Part shown: piece after piece, positions 45,596-59,149 of the stretch
How the letters are laid out: each line of letters opens with the position of its first letter
Position numbering within the stretch: position 1 is the stretch's first letter
DNA from: Scylla paramamosain
Taxonomy: Eukaryota > Arthropoda > Malacostraca > Decapoda > Portunidae
NCBI RefSeq assembly: GCF_035594125.1
Contig: NC_087193.1
Coordinates: 857,501-921,500, forward strand
Length of the DNA stretch: 64,000 nt
Direction: 5' to 3'
Made by a program: the position numbers and the translations under genes
The notes under the pieces: model-generated
What the model saw: only the letters and a program-made list of their open reading frames with translations
Told to the model about the DNA's origin: nothing
Databases searched by the model: none

Positions 45596-46624
45596 ATGGC
45601 ACGTAAACATCAAATATCCCCAGTCAATATAGCCCTTATTGACTCACTCCGGAAGGGTGGTTTTGGCTCTAAGCATATTTCAAAGGAGACAGGACTCCCA
45701 CTAAGAACAGTACAACGCTGGTTGAAGCGATGCAGAGACAATACCGGAAAATTAGCACCAGTGAAGAAAACTGCCCCTGGACGCAGCCGTATTTTATCAA
45801 AGAGGACACTGACACTGATTAAGCGTCAGCTAAGTGTCTCGCCATTCCTCACAGGAAGAGAAATTAAACAAAATTACCCTGATCTGCTGACACATGTCTC
45901 CATAAGGACAATACAGCGGCGGACACTGGAGGACCTCGACATGAAAAGTTACCGTGCTGCAAAGAAACCACTGCTTACACCCGCCCACAAAGCTAAAAGA
46001 GTCAGATTTGCTCAGGACCATAAAGACTGGCCATTAGAGAAGTGGAGAAGAGTAGTGTGGTCAGATGAGAGCATGTTCTATGTGACAGGAACACCACACA
46101 AAAGAGTACGCCGACCAAGAAACTCGGACAGATATGACGAACGGTACACTGTAAACGCAGTTAAGCATCCCTCCTCTGTGATGGTGTGGGGGTGTTTCAG
46201 CTACTTTGGTGTTGGCAACTTAGTTATGCTTGACAAAGGAGTGTCAATGAACACAGAAACATATCTTGACCTGCTGCATGACAATCTTGAAGAGTGCTTC
46301 GACAAGTGTAACGGTGAAACCTTCATGCAGGACGGTGCGTCATGCCATACGGCCAACATTGTAAGGGAATGGTTTGGCATGTGTGAACTTAATTATTTTG
46401 AAAGTTGGCCAGCAAACAGTCCAGACCTAAACCCGATTGAAAATGTGTGGAGTATGATGAAAAAGAAGCTCCAGGATCTGGACACGAGCAGTGTAGCGAA
46501 GCTCAAGCAGGCGGTCGTGCAAGTGTGGGGAGAACTGTCACCTACATATCTGGAAAAACTAGCAGATTCTGTACCACGTCGGTTGGAATCTGTCATAAAG
46601 AGGAAGGGAAACAGCACAAAATAA
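45596..46624 (+). CDS. Tc1/mariner DD35E transposase, 342 codons, intact
   Basis: The start is the ATG at 45596 (MARKHQISPVNIALIDSLRK); the in-frame GTG at 45590 is not a likely eukaryotic start. Residues 5-45 form the first helix-turn-helix (GFGSKHISKETGLPLRTVQR) and residues 60-66 are the GRPR-like hinge (APGRSRI). Residues 68-115 form the second helix-turn-helix (LLTHVSIRTIQRRTLEDLD). The catalytic domain has D157 (VVWSDESMF), D246 (FMQDGASCHTA) and E282 (SPDLNPIENVW), giving 35 residues between the last two. Basic KRVRRPR (169-175) is a candidate nuclear signal. Length and motifs fit a functional cut-and-paste transposase. Classical Tc1 has 34 residues in that gap; a DD35E group (Traveler) has been described and is the likely relative. 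It sits centrally between the inverted repeats with 275 bp of 5' and 145 bp of 3' flank. No frameshift or stop is visible. Confidence 0.95.
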   Translation: MARKHQISPVNIALIDSLRKGGFGSKHISKETGLPLRTVQRWLKRCRDNTGKLAPVKKTAPGRSRILSKRTLTLIKRQLSVSPFLTGREIKQNYPDLLTHVSIRTIQRRTLEDLDMKSYRAAKKPLLTPAHKAKRVRFAQDHKDWPLEKWRRVVWSDESMFYVTGTPHKRVRRPRNSDRYDERYTVNAVKHPSSVMVWGCFSYFGVGNLVMLDKGVSMNTETYLDLLHDNLEECFDKCNGETFMQDGASCHTANIVREWFGMCELNYFESWPANSPDLNPIENVWSMMKKKLQDLDTSSVAKLKQAVVQVWGELSPTYLEKLADSVPRRLESVIKRKGNSTK

Positions 46625-46704
46625 TAGGTAAGGTAAAGAAATTATATTTTTAATGATAGTAATAGATGATTAAGGCAAATTTAATGGTATGCATGGTACG
46701 AAAA

Positions 46705-46752
46705 AACACAAAAACAACACGCGCCACTAACACAAAAATAACACGCGCCGCT
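46705..46752. repeat. Two 24-bp subterminal repeats of the DD35E transposon
   Basis: Two adjacent 24-bp units, each beginning 'aacacaaaaa' and containing 'aacacgcgcc', lie at 46705-46728 and 46729-46752 and differ at two positions. The outer unit overlaps the right terminal repeat. Duplicated subterminal motifs commonly bind transposase in this superfamily; a role here is inference. Confidence 0.8.
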
Positions 46753-46769
46753 TTCATTGGCGGCCAGTG
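46736..46769 (-). repeat. Right terminal inverted repeat of the DD35E transposon
   Basis: The reverse complement starts CACTGGCCGCCAATGAAAG and pairs with the left end. TA follows at 46770. Confidence 0.92.
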
Positions 46770-46825
46770 TACACCTGGTGGACTTTGACTGTAAGTCTTA
46801 TGCTTTCCAACAGCCACCATAATCT

Positions 46826-46932
<107 letters not shown>

Positions 46933-47038
46933 TCTCATTCTAATCGGATCATATGCCTGGCATATTTGAGTCTTGTGTTTGGCAGAAGCCTTAAGCCTGT
47001 CACTACTTAGTAGTATCATATCACCCATAAAGCAAGGT

Positions 47039-47040
<2 letters not shown>

Positions 47041-47094
<54 letters not shown>
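47041..47094. repeat. (CT)n microsatellite
   Basis: 27 CT units, opposite sense to the GA array 110 bp to the left. Confidence 0.97.
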
Positions 47095-47096
<2 letters not shown>

Positions 47097-47324
47097 GGTA
47101 TCAGCTATCAAGTAAGTAAGCATTACATTGCTTGCGGAATGTATGATACTTTTTTTTGTACCAAAAAATTACTGACACCTTACAAGCAGCTTTTCGAAAT
47201 GTATCTCGCTTGTAACTCAAACACCCTCTGTACAAACAAGGAGAAATGGAAGGTGTTTACTTTATACAAGGCAGACCACAATCTCCTATTTATTTCCAGT
47301 CAAACAGGAGTTAGGCTGAAGTCA

Positions 47325-50232
<2,908 letters not shown>

Positions 50233-50363
50233 TTGGGAGTGAGAGTGGTGTCTGAGTACATAGTCCAGTCACCATTGTTAGAGACAGAGTCCATCATCTG
50301 ACTCAGCAAGAAGGTGGTGGAGCGTGATGATGTTGTGTCTATCACACATTCCCCGTATGCATC
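50233..50363 (-). CDS. Acyl-CoA dehydrogenase-like protein, exon 2
   Basis: The 131-nt exon has the acceptor 'tgtgcag' and the donor 'gtatgt'. It enters in phase 0 and leaves two bases of a Lys codon that exon 3 completes. It encodes residues 53-95: DAYGECVIDTTSSRSTTFLL, then SQMMDSVSNNGDWTMYSDTT. This is the helix after the conserved IQ turn of acyl-CoA dehydrogenases, in which an Arg and small residues line the subunit and FAD interface. The helix is followed by an acidic linker to the next helix. In many family members the linker is short; here about 15 residues (NNGDWTMYSDTTLTP) make it longer. The frame joins exon 1 without loss. Confidence 0.87.
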
Positions 50364-50679
50364 CTGCACACAAAAGCACTGAGAGTTAATATATTTGTTT
50401 TTAGCTTCCTATAGAAATGAGTTACTTGAAAGATGCTTTTGATGTAAATACTGAGGATGGTGGTGTGAAAATGTGCTACAAGATTTAGTATCTCTTACAG
50501 AATGAATAATTCATAAACAGGGGAAAAATCAAAACACAACAGTGCCCTATAGAAATGAGTTGTTTGAGAATAACATTGGTGTGAGCACTGAAGGTGGAAG
50601 TAATGAAAGTGCATCAGAAGATTGCAAACATACTCCATACATTTTTATTATTTTTTATCATTATTTCTTTATTTATATA
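50364..50679. other. Intron sequence with a diverged duplication
   Basis: Two related stretches at about 50405-50490 and 50545-50630 share 'ctatagaaatgagtt' and later words, an old tandem duplication with a period of about 138 bp. Confidence 0.6.
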
Positions 50680-50733
50680 ATAATATATATAATATATATT
50701 ATATATAAATATATATAAAATATAAATAATATA

Positions 50734-50817
<84 letters not shown>

Positions 50818-50850
50818 TATAAATATATATATATATAATATATTTATATT
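50680..50850. repeat. AT-rich array with TA core
   Basis: Degenerate TATAA repeats flank about 45 perfect TA units at 50742-50812. Confidence 0.92.
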
Positions 50851-50852
50851 TT

Positions 50853-53058
50853 GTTGCCAAGGGCAACAAAAAAAGCCCACTGAGATGCTGGTCCCCAAAC
50901 AGGGTCCAAAGCAGCAGTAAAAAATTAAAGCATAAGTGTCTTGAAACCTCCCTCTTGAAGGAGTTCAAGTCATAGGAAGGTGGAAATACAAAAGCAGGCA
51001 GGGAGTTCCAGAGTTTATCAGAGACAGGGATGATTGGTTAACTCTTGCATTAGAGAGATGGACAGAATAAGGGTGAGGGAAAGAAGAAAGTCTTGTGCAG
51101 TGAGGCCATGGGAGGAGGGAAGGTGTGTAGTTAGCAAGATCAGAAGAGTAGTTAGCATGAAAGTAGTGGTAGAAAATAGCAATAGATGCAACACTGGGGC
51201 AATGAGAAAGAGGCTGAAGACAATCTGTTAAAGGAGAGGAATTGATGAGACAAAAGTTTTTAATTCAACCCTGTCTAGAAGAGTGGTATGTGTGGAAGCC
51301 TCCAGACATGTGAAGCATACTCCATACAAAGACAATAAGGCCCTTGTAAAGAGTTAGCAGCTGGAAGGGTGAAAAAAACTGGCGAAGATGTCTCAGAATG
51401 CCTAACTTCATAGAAGCTATTTTAGCTACAAATAAGATGTGGAATTTCCAGTTTTGATTATAAGTAAGGACAGACCAAGGATGTTCAGTGTAGAAGAAGG
51501 GGACATCCCAGGTGAGTGTCATTAAAGAAGGGGATAGTTCTTAGGAAGGTTGTGTTGAGTTGATAGATGGAGGAACTGAGTTTTTGAAGCATTGAACAAT
51601 ACTAAGTTTGCTCTGTCCTAATCAGAAATTGTAGAGAGATCAGAAGACAGGCATTCTTTGGTTTCCCTATGTGAATTGTTTACTTCCTAAATGTTTGGAT
51701 GTGGAAAAATGCATAGTGGTATTATCAGCATAGGAGTGGATAGGACAAGAAATTTGGTTAAGAAGATCAGTGATGGATAACAGGAAGAGAGTGAGTGACA
51801 GGTGAGAAACACCACTGTTAATAGATTCAGGAGAACAGTAACCATCTACCACAGCAGCAACAGAATGGTCAGAAAGGAAACATGAGATGAAGTTACAGAG
51901 AGAAGGATAGAAGCTGTAGGAGGGTAGTTTGGAAATCGAAGCTTTGTGCCAGGCTCTATCAAAAGCTTTTGATATGTCTAAGGCAACAGCAAAAGTTTCA
52001 CCAAAATCTCTAAGACTTTTAAAGTAAGTAAGTAAGGAAGCAGTAAGGAAGTCAGTAAGGAAAGCCAGAAGATCACCAGCAGAGCAGCCTTGATGGAACC
52101 CATAATGGCAAACAGATAGAAGGTTGTGAAGTGACAGATGTTGAAGAATCTTCCTGTTGACAATTGATTCAAAAACTTTAGTAAGGCAAGAAATTAAAGC
52201 AATAGGATAGTAGTTTGAGGGATTAGAACAGTCATCCTTTTTAGGGACAGGCTGAATGTAGGCAAACTTCCAGCAATAAGGAAAGGTAGATGTTGACAGA
52301 CAAAGTTGAAAGAGTTTGACTAGGCAAGGTACAAGCACGGAGGTGCAGTTTCGGAGAACAATAGGAGGAAACCCATCAGGTCCATAAGGCTTGCAAGGGT
52401 TTAGGCCAGCGAGGGCATGGAAAACATCATTGCAAAGGATTTTAATAGGTAGCATGAAGTAGTCAGAGGGTGGAGGAGAGTGAGGAACATGTGCTGAATC
52501 ATCCAAGGTAGAGTTTTTAGTAAAGGTTTAGAATCATCCAAGGTAGAGTTTTTAGTAAAGGTTTAGTTCAGCTTTAGAGATAGATGTGATTGCAGTGGTG
52601 CCAACTGGTTGAAATAAAGGAAGAAAAGAAGAAGCAAAGTTATTGGAGATGTTTTTGGCTAGGAGCCAGAAGTCACATGGGGAGTTAGATCTTGAAGGAT
52701 TTTGAGACTTTCTATTAATGAAGAAGTTTTTTTGGCTTGTTGGAGAACAGACTTGGCATGCTTCCGAGCAGAAATATAAAGTGCATGAGATTTTGGTGAC
52801 TCATTTACCTTTTGTTGGCCACCTCTCTATCATGTATAGTACAAGAAGAGGCTAAACCAAGGTTTGGAAGATTTAGGTCAAGAAACAGAGTGAGGAGCGT
52901 ATGTCTCCATGCCGGACACCATCACCTATGTTACGTGCTCAGCACACAGAGACGGGTTTCTGACATGGAAGCAGTACCCATTCCAAGGAAGATCAGCGAA
53001 ATGCCTCCTCAGGTTCCCCAAACTACCAGAGGCAAAATGCCAGAGGCACCTCCACTTA
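50853..53058 (-). mobile_element. LINE family A copy A6, diverged
   Basis: The copy runs in antisense from the 3' end at about 50853 ('ttgttgccaagggcaac') through the RT to the endonuclease end at 53058. RT parts on the minus strand: KPYGPDGFPPIVLRNC, NPSNYYPIALISCLTKVFE, FAVALDISKAFDRAWHK, and HSYADNTTMH, where the catalytic YADD reads YADN. A 27-base insertion lies near 52020. It differs from consensus much more than its inverted neighbour A7, so it is older. Confidence 0.88.
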
Positions 53059-54168
53059 AGTTTCCTTTCTGACCGTTCTATTGCTGCTGTGGTAGACGGT
53101 CACTGTTCTTCTCCTAAATCTATTAACAGTGGTGTTCCTCAGGGTTCTGTCCTGTCATCCACTCTCTTCTTATTATTCATTAATGATCTTCTAAACCAAA
53201 CTTCTTGTCCTATCCTCTCCTACGCAGATGATACCACCCTGCACTTTTCCACGTCTTTTCATAGACGTCCAATCCTTCAGGAGGTAAACATTTCACGCAG
53301 GGAAGCCACAGAACGCTTGACTTCTAATCTTTCTAAAATTTCTGATTGGGGCAGAGCAAACTTGGTATTGTTCAATGCCTCAAAAACTCAATTCCTCCAT
53401 CTATCAACTCGACACAACCTTCCAGACAACTATTCCCTCTTCTTCAATGACACTCAACTGTCCCCCTCTTCTACACTGAACATCATCGGTCTGTCCTTTA
53501 CTTATAATCTGAACTGGAAACTTCACATCTCATCTCTAGCTAAAACAGCTTCTATGAAGTTAGGCGTTCTGAGACATCTCCACCAGTTTTTCTCACCCCC
53601 CCAGCTGCTAACTCTGTACAAGGGCCTTATCTGTCCATGTATGGAGTATACTTCACATGTCTAGGGGGGTTCCAGTCATACTGCTCTTCTAGACAGGGTG
53701 GAATCAAAAGCTTTTCGTCTCATCAACTCCTCTCCTCTAACTGACGGTCTCCTGCCTCTCTCTCACTGCCGCAATGTTGCATCTCTAGCTGTCTTCTACT
53801 GCTATTTTCATGCCAACTGCTCTTCTGATCTTGCTAACAGCATGCCTGCCCTCCTCCCACAGCCTCGCTGCACAAGACTTTCTTCTTTTTCTCACCCCTA
53901 TTCTGTCCACCTCTTTAATGCAAGAGTTAACCAGTATTCTCAATCATTCATCCCTTTCTCTGGTAAACTCTGAAACTCCCTGCCTGCTTCTGTATTTGCA
54001 CCTTCCTATGACTGGAATTTCTTCAAGAGGGAGGTTTCAAGACACTTATTCATCAATTTTTGACAACTACTTTGACCCTTTTATGGGACTGGCATTTCAG
54101 TGGGCATTTTTTTTTTATTGGATTTTTGTTACCCTTGGCCAGTGTCCTTCCTACATAAAAAAAAAAAG
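53059..54168 (+). mobile_element. LINE family A copy A7, 5'-truncated
   Basis: The copy begins inside the RT at 'agtttcctttctgaccg' and ends with 'cctacat' and an A tail at about 54157-54168. It holds SGVPQGSVLSSTLF, LSYADDTTLHFST with the catalytic motif, and the C-terminal region. It is close to consensus with few breaks (a TAG after YTSHV at about 53662). It abuts copy A6 head to head with no bases between. Confidence 0.9.
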
Positions 54169-54575
54169 ACGGATGGCAAATTCAGTTTAATATCAACAAA
54201 TGCAAAGTACATTCTTTAGAGAGACATAGGATAGAAGTCTTTAAGTAATATAAGGGTTATAACAAGGGAGAAATTAGCAAAATTCTTAGGAATAGTAACC
54301 AGGACAGAACAAATTTAGGTTTAAAAAAGAGATAGGAAGGAACAAATTTAGGTTTAAAAAGATAGGAAGAACTGGTTCTCAAACAGAGTGGTTGATGAAT
54401 GGAACAGACTTGGTAATTAAATTGTTAGTACTGAGTCATTGGGGAGCTTTAAGAGAAGATTAGACAGATTTATGAATGGGGATGATAGGTGGAAATAGGT
54501 AGGTATATTTCATACAGGGACTGCCATGTGTAGGCTTGATGGTTTCTTGCAGGTTCCCTTATTTCTTATATTCTT
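54169..54575 (+). mobile_element. CR1-like LINE, 3' end
   Basis: The segment encodes DGWQIQFNINKCKVHSLERH, then WFSNRVVDEWNRLGN and SLGSFKRRLDRFMNGDDRW before a stop. It ends in 'tttcttatattcttatg', the short TTCTTATG-like terminal repeat that CR1-group elements carry in place of poly(A). A 24-bp piece near 54315 is duplicated. Confidence 0.75.
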
Positions 54576-56060
54576 ATGAAAATTAGATCTGAGACTGTTG
54601 CAGAAGTTAATGAATAAAAAGCTGAGGGAGGGGGGGGGTGTCAAAACACTTATAGTTGATACCAGAAGAGCAGTCTGACCTGGGGACAATTTTGGTCCCC
54701 TTCCCAGATGGGAACTCTAAGGCTGGTGTAGGAGTCGCCATGAAAATTTTGAGTTTTGAGTGAAGGGTGTGTGTGTAATTAGGTGCTTGTAGTTTTGTGT
54801 GAAGGAATAGAGTTATCTTTAGAGGGCAGATAAGGCACCTGTACAGACTTAGTAGCTTGGGAGTGGTGAGAAAAATAAGATAACTCAAGGCACCTACCTA
54901 ATTCCACTGAAGCTGTTTTAGCAAGAAGCAAGATGTAAAATTCCTACTTTAGATTTTTAGTGAAGGATAAAGGTAAGGTGAAAATTATCTCTATATGAGT
55001 GAGAACAGTTGAGTCATTACAGAAGAAGGGACAGTTATCTGGAAGACTGTGTTCAGTTGGTAGATGGAGGAGCTGGGTTTTGAGGTAATGGAAAACACTG
55101 AATCTGTTCTGCCCCAATCAGAAAATTTAGAAGGATAGGAGTCAGACAGTCTTTTCTGTGATTTTCTTCCATAAATTGTTCAATTCCTATTGGGATGGAC
55201 ATCTAGGAACAGAGGTACAAAGATACAGAGTGATGCTATTAGTGTAGGAATAGATAGTGAATCAATGAATAGTAGAGAGTGAATAATAGGATAGAACTTT
55301 GAGGAACATCACTATTAATAGACTTAATTTCAGAAGTTAGATCTGGAAAGATTGACATTTTCTATTGGTGAAAGAGTTTTTGGTTATTTAGTGAATAGTT
55401 TTAGCATAATTATAGGTAAAAATGTAATGGTGAAAAGGTTTTTAGTTAGTTAATGAATAGTTATAGCATGATTATGGGTAAAAAATGTAAAGTGAATTAG
55501 TTTCAGGAAACAGAAGGCTCAGGTATTGCTTGGAGGCCTCCTCTCTATCATGTATAGCATAATAACAGGGAAAATCATAAATCAATCCAAGGCTTGGAAG
55601 GTTTAGGGCAAGAGAAAGGGTGAGGAATGTGCATCTCCATGTCAGACACTATCACCAATGTTATATGCTCAGAACATAGAAATAGAAGCAGTAGTGATTC
55701 CATAATAATACCTCCTCAGGTCCCAACAATTGGCAGAGGCAAAATGCCAGAGGCACCTTCACTTTGGAGGATCCTGAGGAGGAACTGGAGCAACAGGACA
55801 AGATACAGTTATGAGGTTGTGATCAGAGGAGCAAAACAGAGAAAACAGTAAGATAGAATAAGTAGAGGGATGGAGTCAAGGATGGAGATCTCCATGAAAA
55901 GAATAAGAGTCAGGATGTTCTCCACTTTGGAAGTTAAACTTAATTAAATTCCTCAAATTAATAACTTGAGGAATTAAGTGAAAAATATACAGTACAAATG
56001 AATTTAGTTAAAGAATAACTGAAGTCTACACAAGATGGTAGAAGGTTCAGAAGACTCAAC
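54576..56060 (-). mobile_element. LINE family A copy A8, very old
   Basis: 54576-54765 matches the 5' leader of family A (MATPTPALEFPSGKGT). 54780-55330 matches the RT 3' part, 55330-55520 the pre-RT part, and 55520-56060 the endonuclease, all in antisense with heavy divergence and deletions. The leader piece is out of order relative to the rest and may instead be the far end of copy A6, displaced by A7 and the CR1 piece. Confidence 0.65.
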
Positions 56061-57283
56061 AGCAAAGCCATGGGAGCAAGTCCTTACACATGCAATCACA
56101 AGAAGGAAAGCAAGAGAAGAGGAAAGAGTTCCTTAGGGTAGTTTGTATAATTAGAATGGGAGTGGAAATGAAGAAAAGACTGGTTGTGGAAGCATTAAGA
56201 AGTACAGATGTGTTATCTGAAGAGGTATGAAGTGATATAGTATAAATGAAACATGAATGTGGAATACGAGGTCTGGAATGAGAGACTGTAAGAGTAGATA
56301 AGGAGAATCAGGGTAGAGGGAAGGACAGCTGCCAACTTCCCTCTCATACTTATGGGAATGAATGGCTGTGAGAGGAAGGTTTCAAGGATAGTATGTACAG
56401 ATGGGAGAAAAGGAACTGTTAAATAAACATCATGTAGGAAGAGTTAGAGGAGTGCTCCTAAGGTCTAGAGAATGGAAGGAATATATTTTTGAATGCAAAA
56501 CATAGTGAGGATGTTCATAGTGTGGTTAAAGTATGGATGGGGTGAATACTTAAAAGTACATTTGTGCAGAGGGATCTGCTCTTAGCTGACATTCTTCCAT
56601 TGCAAGATACATAAATATGCTTGAACATGTGGAGGAATACAAGAGATCTGATAGGCTGTACAGGAGTGTGAATGGATCAAGAAACCAATAAAGAATTAAG
56701 AGGATGGATTAATTGTTGGAAAATGAGGAAGTAAACTGAGAATTTTAAGACTTTTAATGAAGTAAAAAATTGAAGGGAGGGCAGCACAGACTTGATCACC
56801 CTGTCTGAAGAATAAAGCAGAAAGACATGAAAGAAAGATGGAATTGAGGAAGCTGAAGATAGAAAGGCTCAAGGCACTGATTACATAACAGGAAAGGTGC
56901 ATAAATATGGGAAAAAATACATATTTGGGATGGATTGTGTGATATGTCATCAAGTACAAAAAACAATATCAAGTAGGAGATAAATGGAATAAAGCCATAA
57001 GTGTATCTTAAAGGAAAGAACATCAGGAATGATAGAAAAAATTAGAGGGAAACAAGCATACTCAGAGTATCAAATAATTTGTGTACAGACTTTGAACAAA
57101 GCACTGATGAATATAATCAACAGAAATCTAAGCACAGATCATGATGAGGTGGAAGATGAGTGGATCGGATTATTGTTATGAAACTACCAATCAAGCAGCA
57201 TCTACAGAAAATAAAAAGTTATTTGCTTCTCTTATGGATTTCAAGAAGGCATATAGCAGGGTTGACATGATGGCCCAGTGGAA
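56061..57283 (+). pseudogene. RTE-like LINE remnant
   Basis: 57213-57283 encodes KKLFASLMDFKKAYSRVDMM and AQWNL, the palm A motif of RTE-like reverse transcriptases (family pattern F-x-x-D-x-x-K-A-Y-D-R-V-x-x-x-x-L-W), with the second conserved Asp as Ser. The preceding kilobase has LINE-like composition with stops in all frames. The element ends abruptly at 57284. Confidence 0.55.
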
Positions 57284-57999
57284 TTTGTACACTTTTTCTT
57301 CTTTGTCTTATTAATCCTTGGTTGGGTCAGCCACTCTTATATGTTGTCAACAACTTCTGTTTTCTTCTGTCATCCTCTTCCTTCATGCCTTCTTATGCCT
57401 CTCTCAATTCCATCTCCCCACCTGAGCCTTTGCCTTCCCATAGTTCTCCCCTCCACCTGCCTCCTCCATGTCATCCTCTTCCATCCTCACCTCCAGCAAA
57501 AGTGAATGGATATGTTGTTTATTTTGTTGCATAAACACATTCCCTATCAACTCCTCTCCTCTAATTGACTGTCTTCAGCCACTCTCTCTTCACCACAATG
57601 TTGCACCTCTTGCTATTTTCTATTGCTATATTCATGCAAACTGTTCTGATCTTGCTTACTGCATGCTTTCCCTCCACCCACAGTTTTGCTGCACAACACT
57701 TTCTACTTTCCCTCACCCCTATTTTGTCCACCTCTCTAATGCAAGAATTTACCAGTATTCTCAATTTTTCATTCCTTTTTCTGGAAAACTCTAGAATTCC
57801 TTGTCTGCATCTGTATTTCCTCCTTCTGATGACTTCAAGTCTGATGACCTGATCCATCAAGAGAGAGAGGTTTCAAGACTTCTTCCAACTCTGATAATCA
57901 TTTTGGATATTGTCTTTGAGGATTGGCACCTCAAAGGGCTTTTTTATTTCTGTACTTCCTTTTTATATGCTTAATGCTAGCTTCTCTTAAAAAAGAAAA
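57284..57999 (+). mobile_element. LINE family A copy A9, 3' end beside exon 1
   Basis: From about 57536 the sequence matches the last 450 bp of family A (SPLIDCLQPLSLHHNVA, NARIYQYSQFFIPFSGKL), diverged, ending in an A-rich tail 'aaaaaagaaaaaaaaa' at about 57988-58004. 57284-57535 is pyrimidine-rich and unassigned. The tail stops within about 5 bp of the exon 1 donor. Confidence 0.8.
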
Positions 58000-58008
58000 A
58001 AAAATCAC

Positions 58009-58164
58009 CTGAATGGTTGGATAGTCACAGATCCGCATGCCAATGTCAGCATGAGCACTGGTAGTGAGGTGGCGCCGGGCAAGGTCGAGGCAGCCCATGG
58101 CAATACCATTCCAGCAGGATGATGTCAGCAGCAGGAAGTAAACATCTATGCATTCAACCATGCT
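58009..58164 (-). CDS. Acyl-CoA dehydrogenase-like protein, exon 1 in this window
   Basis: The 156-nt exon has the acceptor 'tgctttccag' and the donor 'gtgatt', with phase 0 at both ends (52 codons). Residues 1-52 read SMVECIDVYFLLLTSSCWNG, IAMGCLDLARRHLTTS, AHADIGMRICDYPTIQ. This is the start of the C-terminal helical domain of acyl-CoA dehydrogenases: a hydrophobic helix ending in G-x-A-x-x-x-L-D-x-A, then the turn closing with P-x-I-Q that abuts FAD and the acyl chain. Enzymes that keep their base on the first helix (isovaleryl-CoA type, LDLER) have a Glu there. None is obvious in FLLLTSSCW, although E4 lies earlier in the segment. The FAD/substrate domains must be encoded further right, outside the window. 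Confidence 0.88.
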
Positions 58165-58332
58165 CTGGAAAGCAGGAAAATAAGATTAGGATTATGAACC
58201 ATTTTGTGGAAGAGAAAGGAATGCACATTTAGATGAACTATTACACATACTAAAACATGACATCTGAAACAGTACAGTTCACACAATAACAAGTTTTGTA
58301 CACAGAATGACTACTGGATTACTACACTGAGT

Positions 58333-58824
58333 AATTACAGGGCTAGTCACAGGACTGCATCGCTAGTCACAACATTACAGGGATAGTCACAGGATTACTG
58401 AGCCAATAACAGGATTACTGAGCCAATAACAGGATTACATGGCTAGTCACAAGATTGCAGGACTAGTCACAGGATTGCAGGGATAGTCACAGAATTGCAG
58501 GGTTTGTCATAAAATTGCAAGGCTAGTCACAGGATTGCAAGGGTAGTCACAGGATTGCAGGGCTAGTCATAGGATTGTAGGGCTAGTCACAGGATTGCAG
58601 GGTTTGTCACAGGATTGCAGGGCTAGTCACAGAATTGCAGGGCTAGTCACAGGATTGCAGGGTTTGTCACAGGATTGCAGGGCTAGTCACAGAATTGCAG
58701 GGCTAGTCACATGATTGCAGGGCTAATCACAGGATTACAGGGTTTGTCACAGGATTGCAGGGTTTGTCACAGAATTGCAAGGCTAGTCAAAGGATTGCAG
58801 GATTTGTCACAGGATTGCAGGGTC
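58333..58824. repeat. 20-bp minisatellite with higher-order structure
   Basis: About 24 units of GGATTGCAGGGCTAGTCACA. Variants carry GTTTGTCACA or AGAATTGCAG. From 58581 to 58720 three variants recur in fixed order with a 60-bp period, so blocks of three units were copied together. It starts about 170 bp upstream of exon 1 in transcription order. Confidence 0.96.
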
Positions 58825-59149
58825 ACCTATACATCATCACTACTACTTTTTCTCCCTCTCTCATTGCTCCAATATCATAACTCTGAAACAACTGGCTATG
58901 ATAAACTGGAAGGGTATGGTCACTCCTTACCTGAAAGAAAAATAATAAAATATTAACAATAATTAGAATAGGTCCCTCTGCTTGTGGGATAGAGTGAGAT
59001 AGAAAAGGTGGACATATTGACTGACTGGCAAGCTATCAAGAAAAGCCTGCTGCTGTGATGGCCTGGACACAAGTTTAATACCAGACACATGCCTCTCGTG
59101 GAAAATTTATACCACCATCATATAAACTTCTGTGTTTTCACAATCCTCC
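58825..59149. other. Intronic sequence without a recognised element
   Basis: Nothing supported was seen on either strand. Confidence 0.35.

Larger units (their letters stand above)
45321..46769 (+). mobile_element. Complete Tc1/mariner transposon, DD35E type
   Basis: This 1449-bp element is bounded by inverted repeats and flanked by TA on both sides (45319-45320 and 46770-46771), the standard Tc1/mariner target duplication. The left end begins CACCCAGCCGCCAATGAAAG. The right end, reversed, begins CACTGGCCGCCAATGAAAG. The repeats match over about 30 bp with a few differences. It holds one uninterrupted transposase gene, so it is the only element here with a plausible autonomous state. The strict structure and open frame suggest recent insertion, in contrast to all neighbouring repeats. 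Confidence 0.93.

Noticed and set aside
50853..54168. Twin-priming inversion as the origin of the inverted LINE-A pair
   Set aside because: The inverted segment has its own 3' end and is clearly more diverged than its partner, so two insertions fit better.
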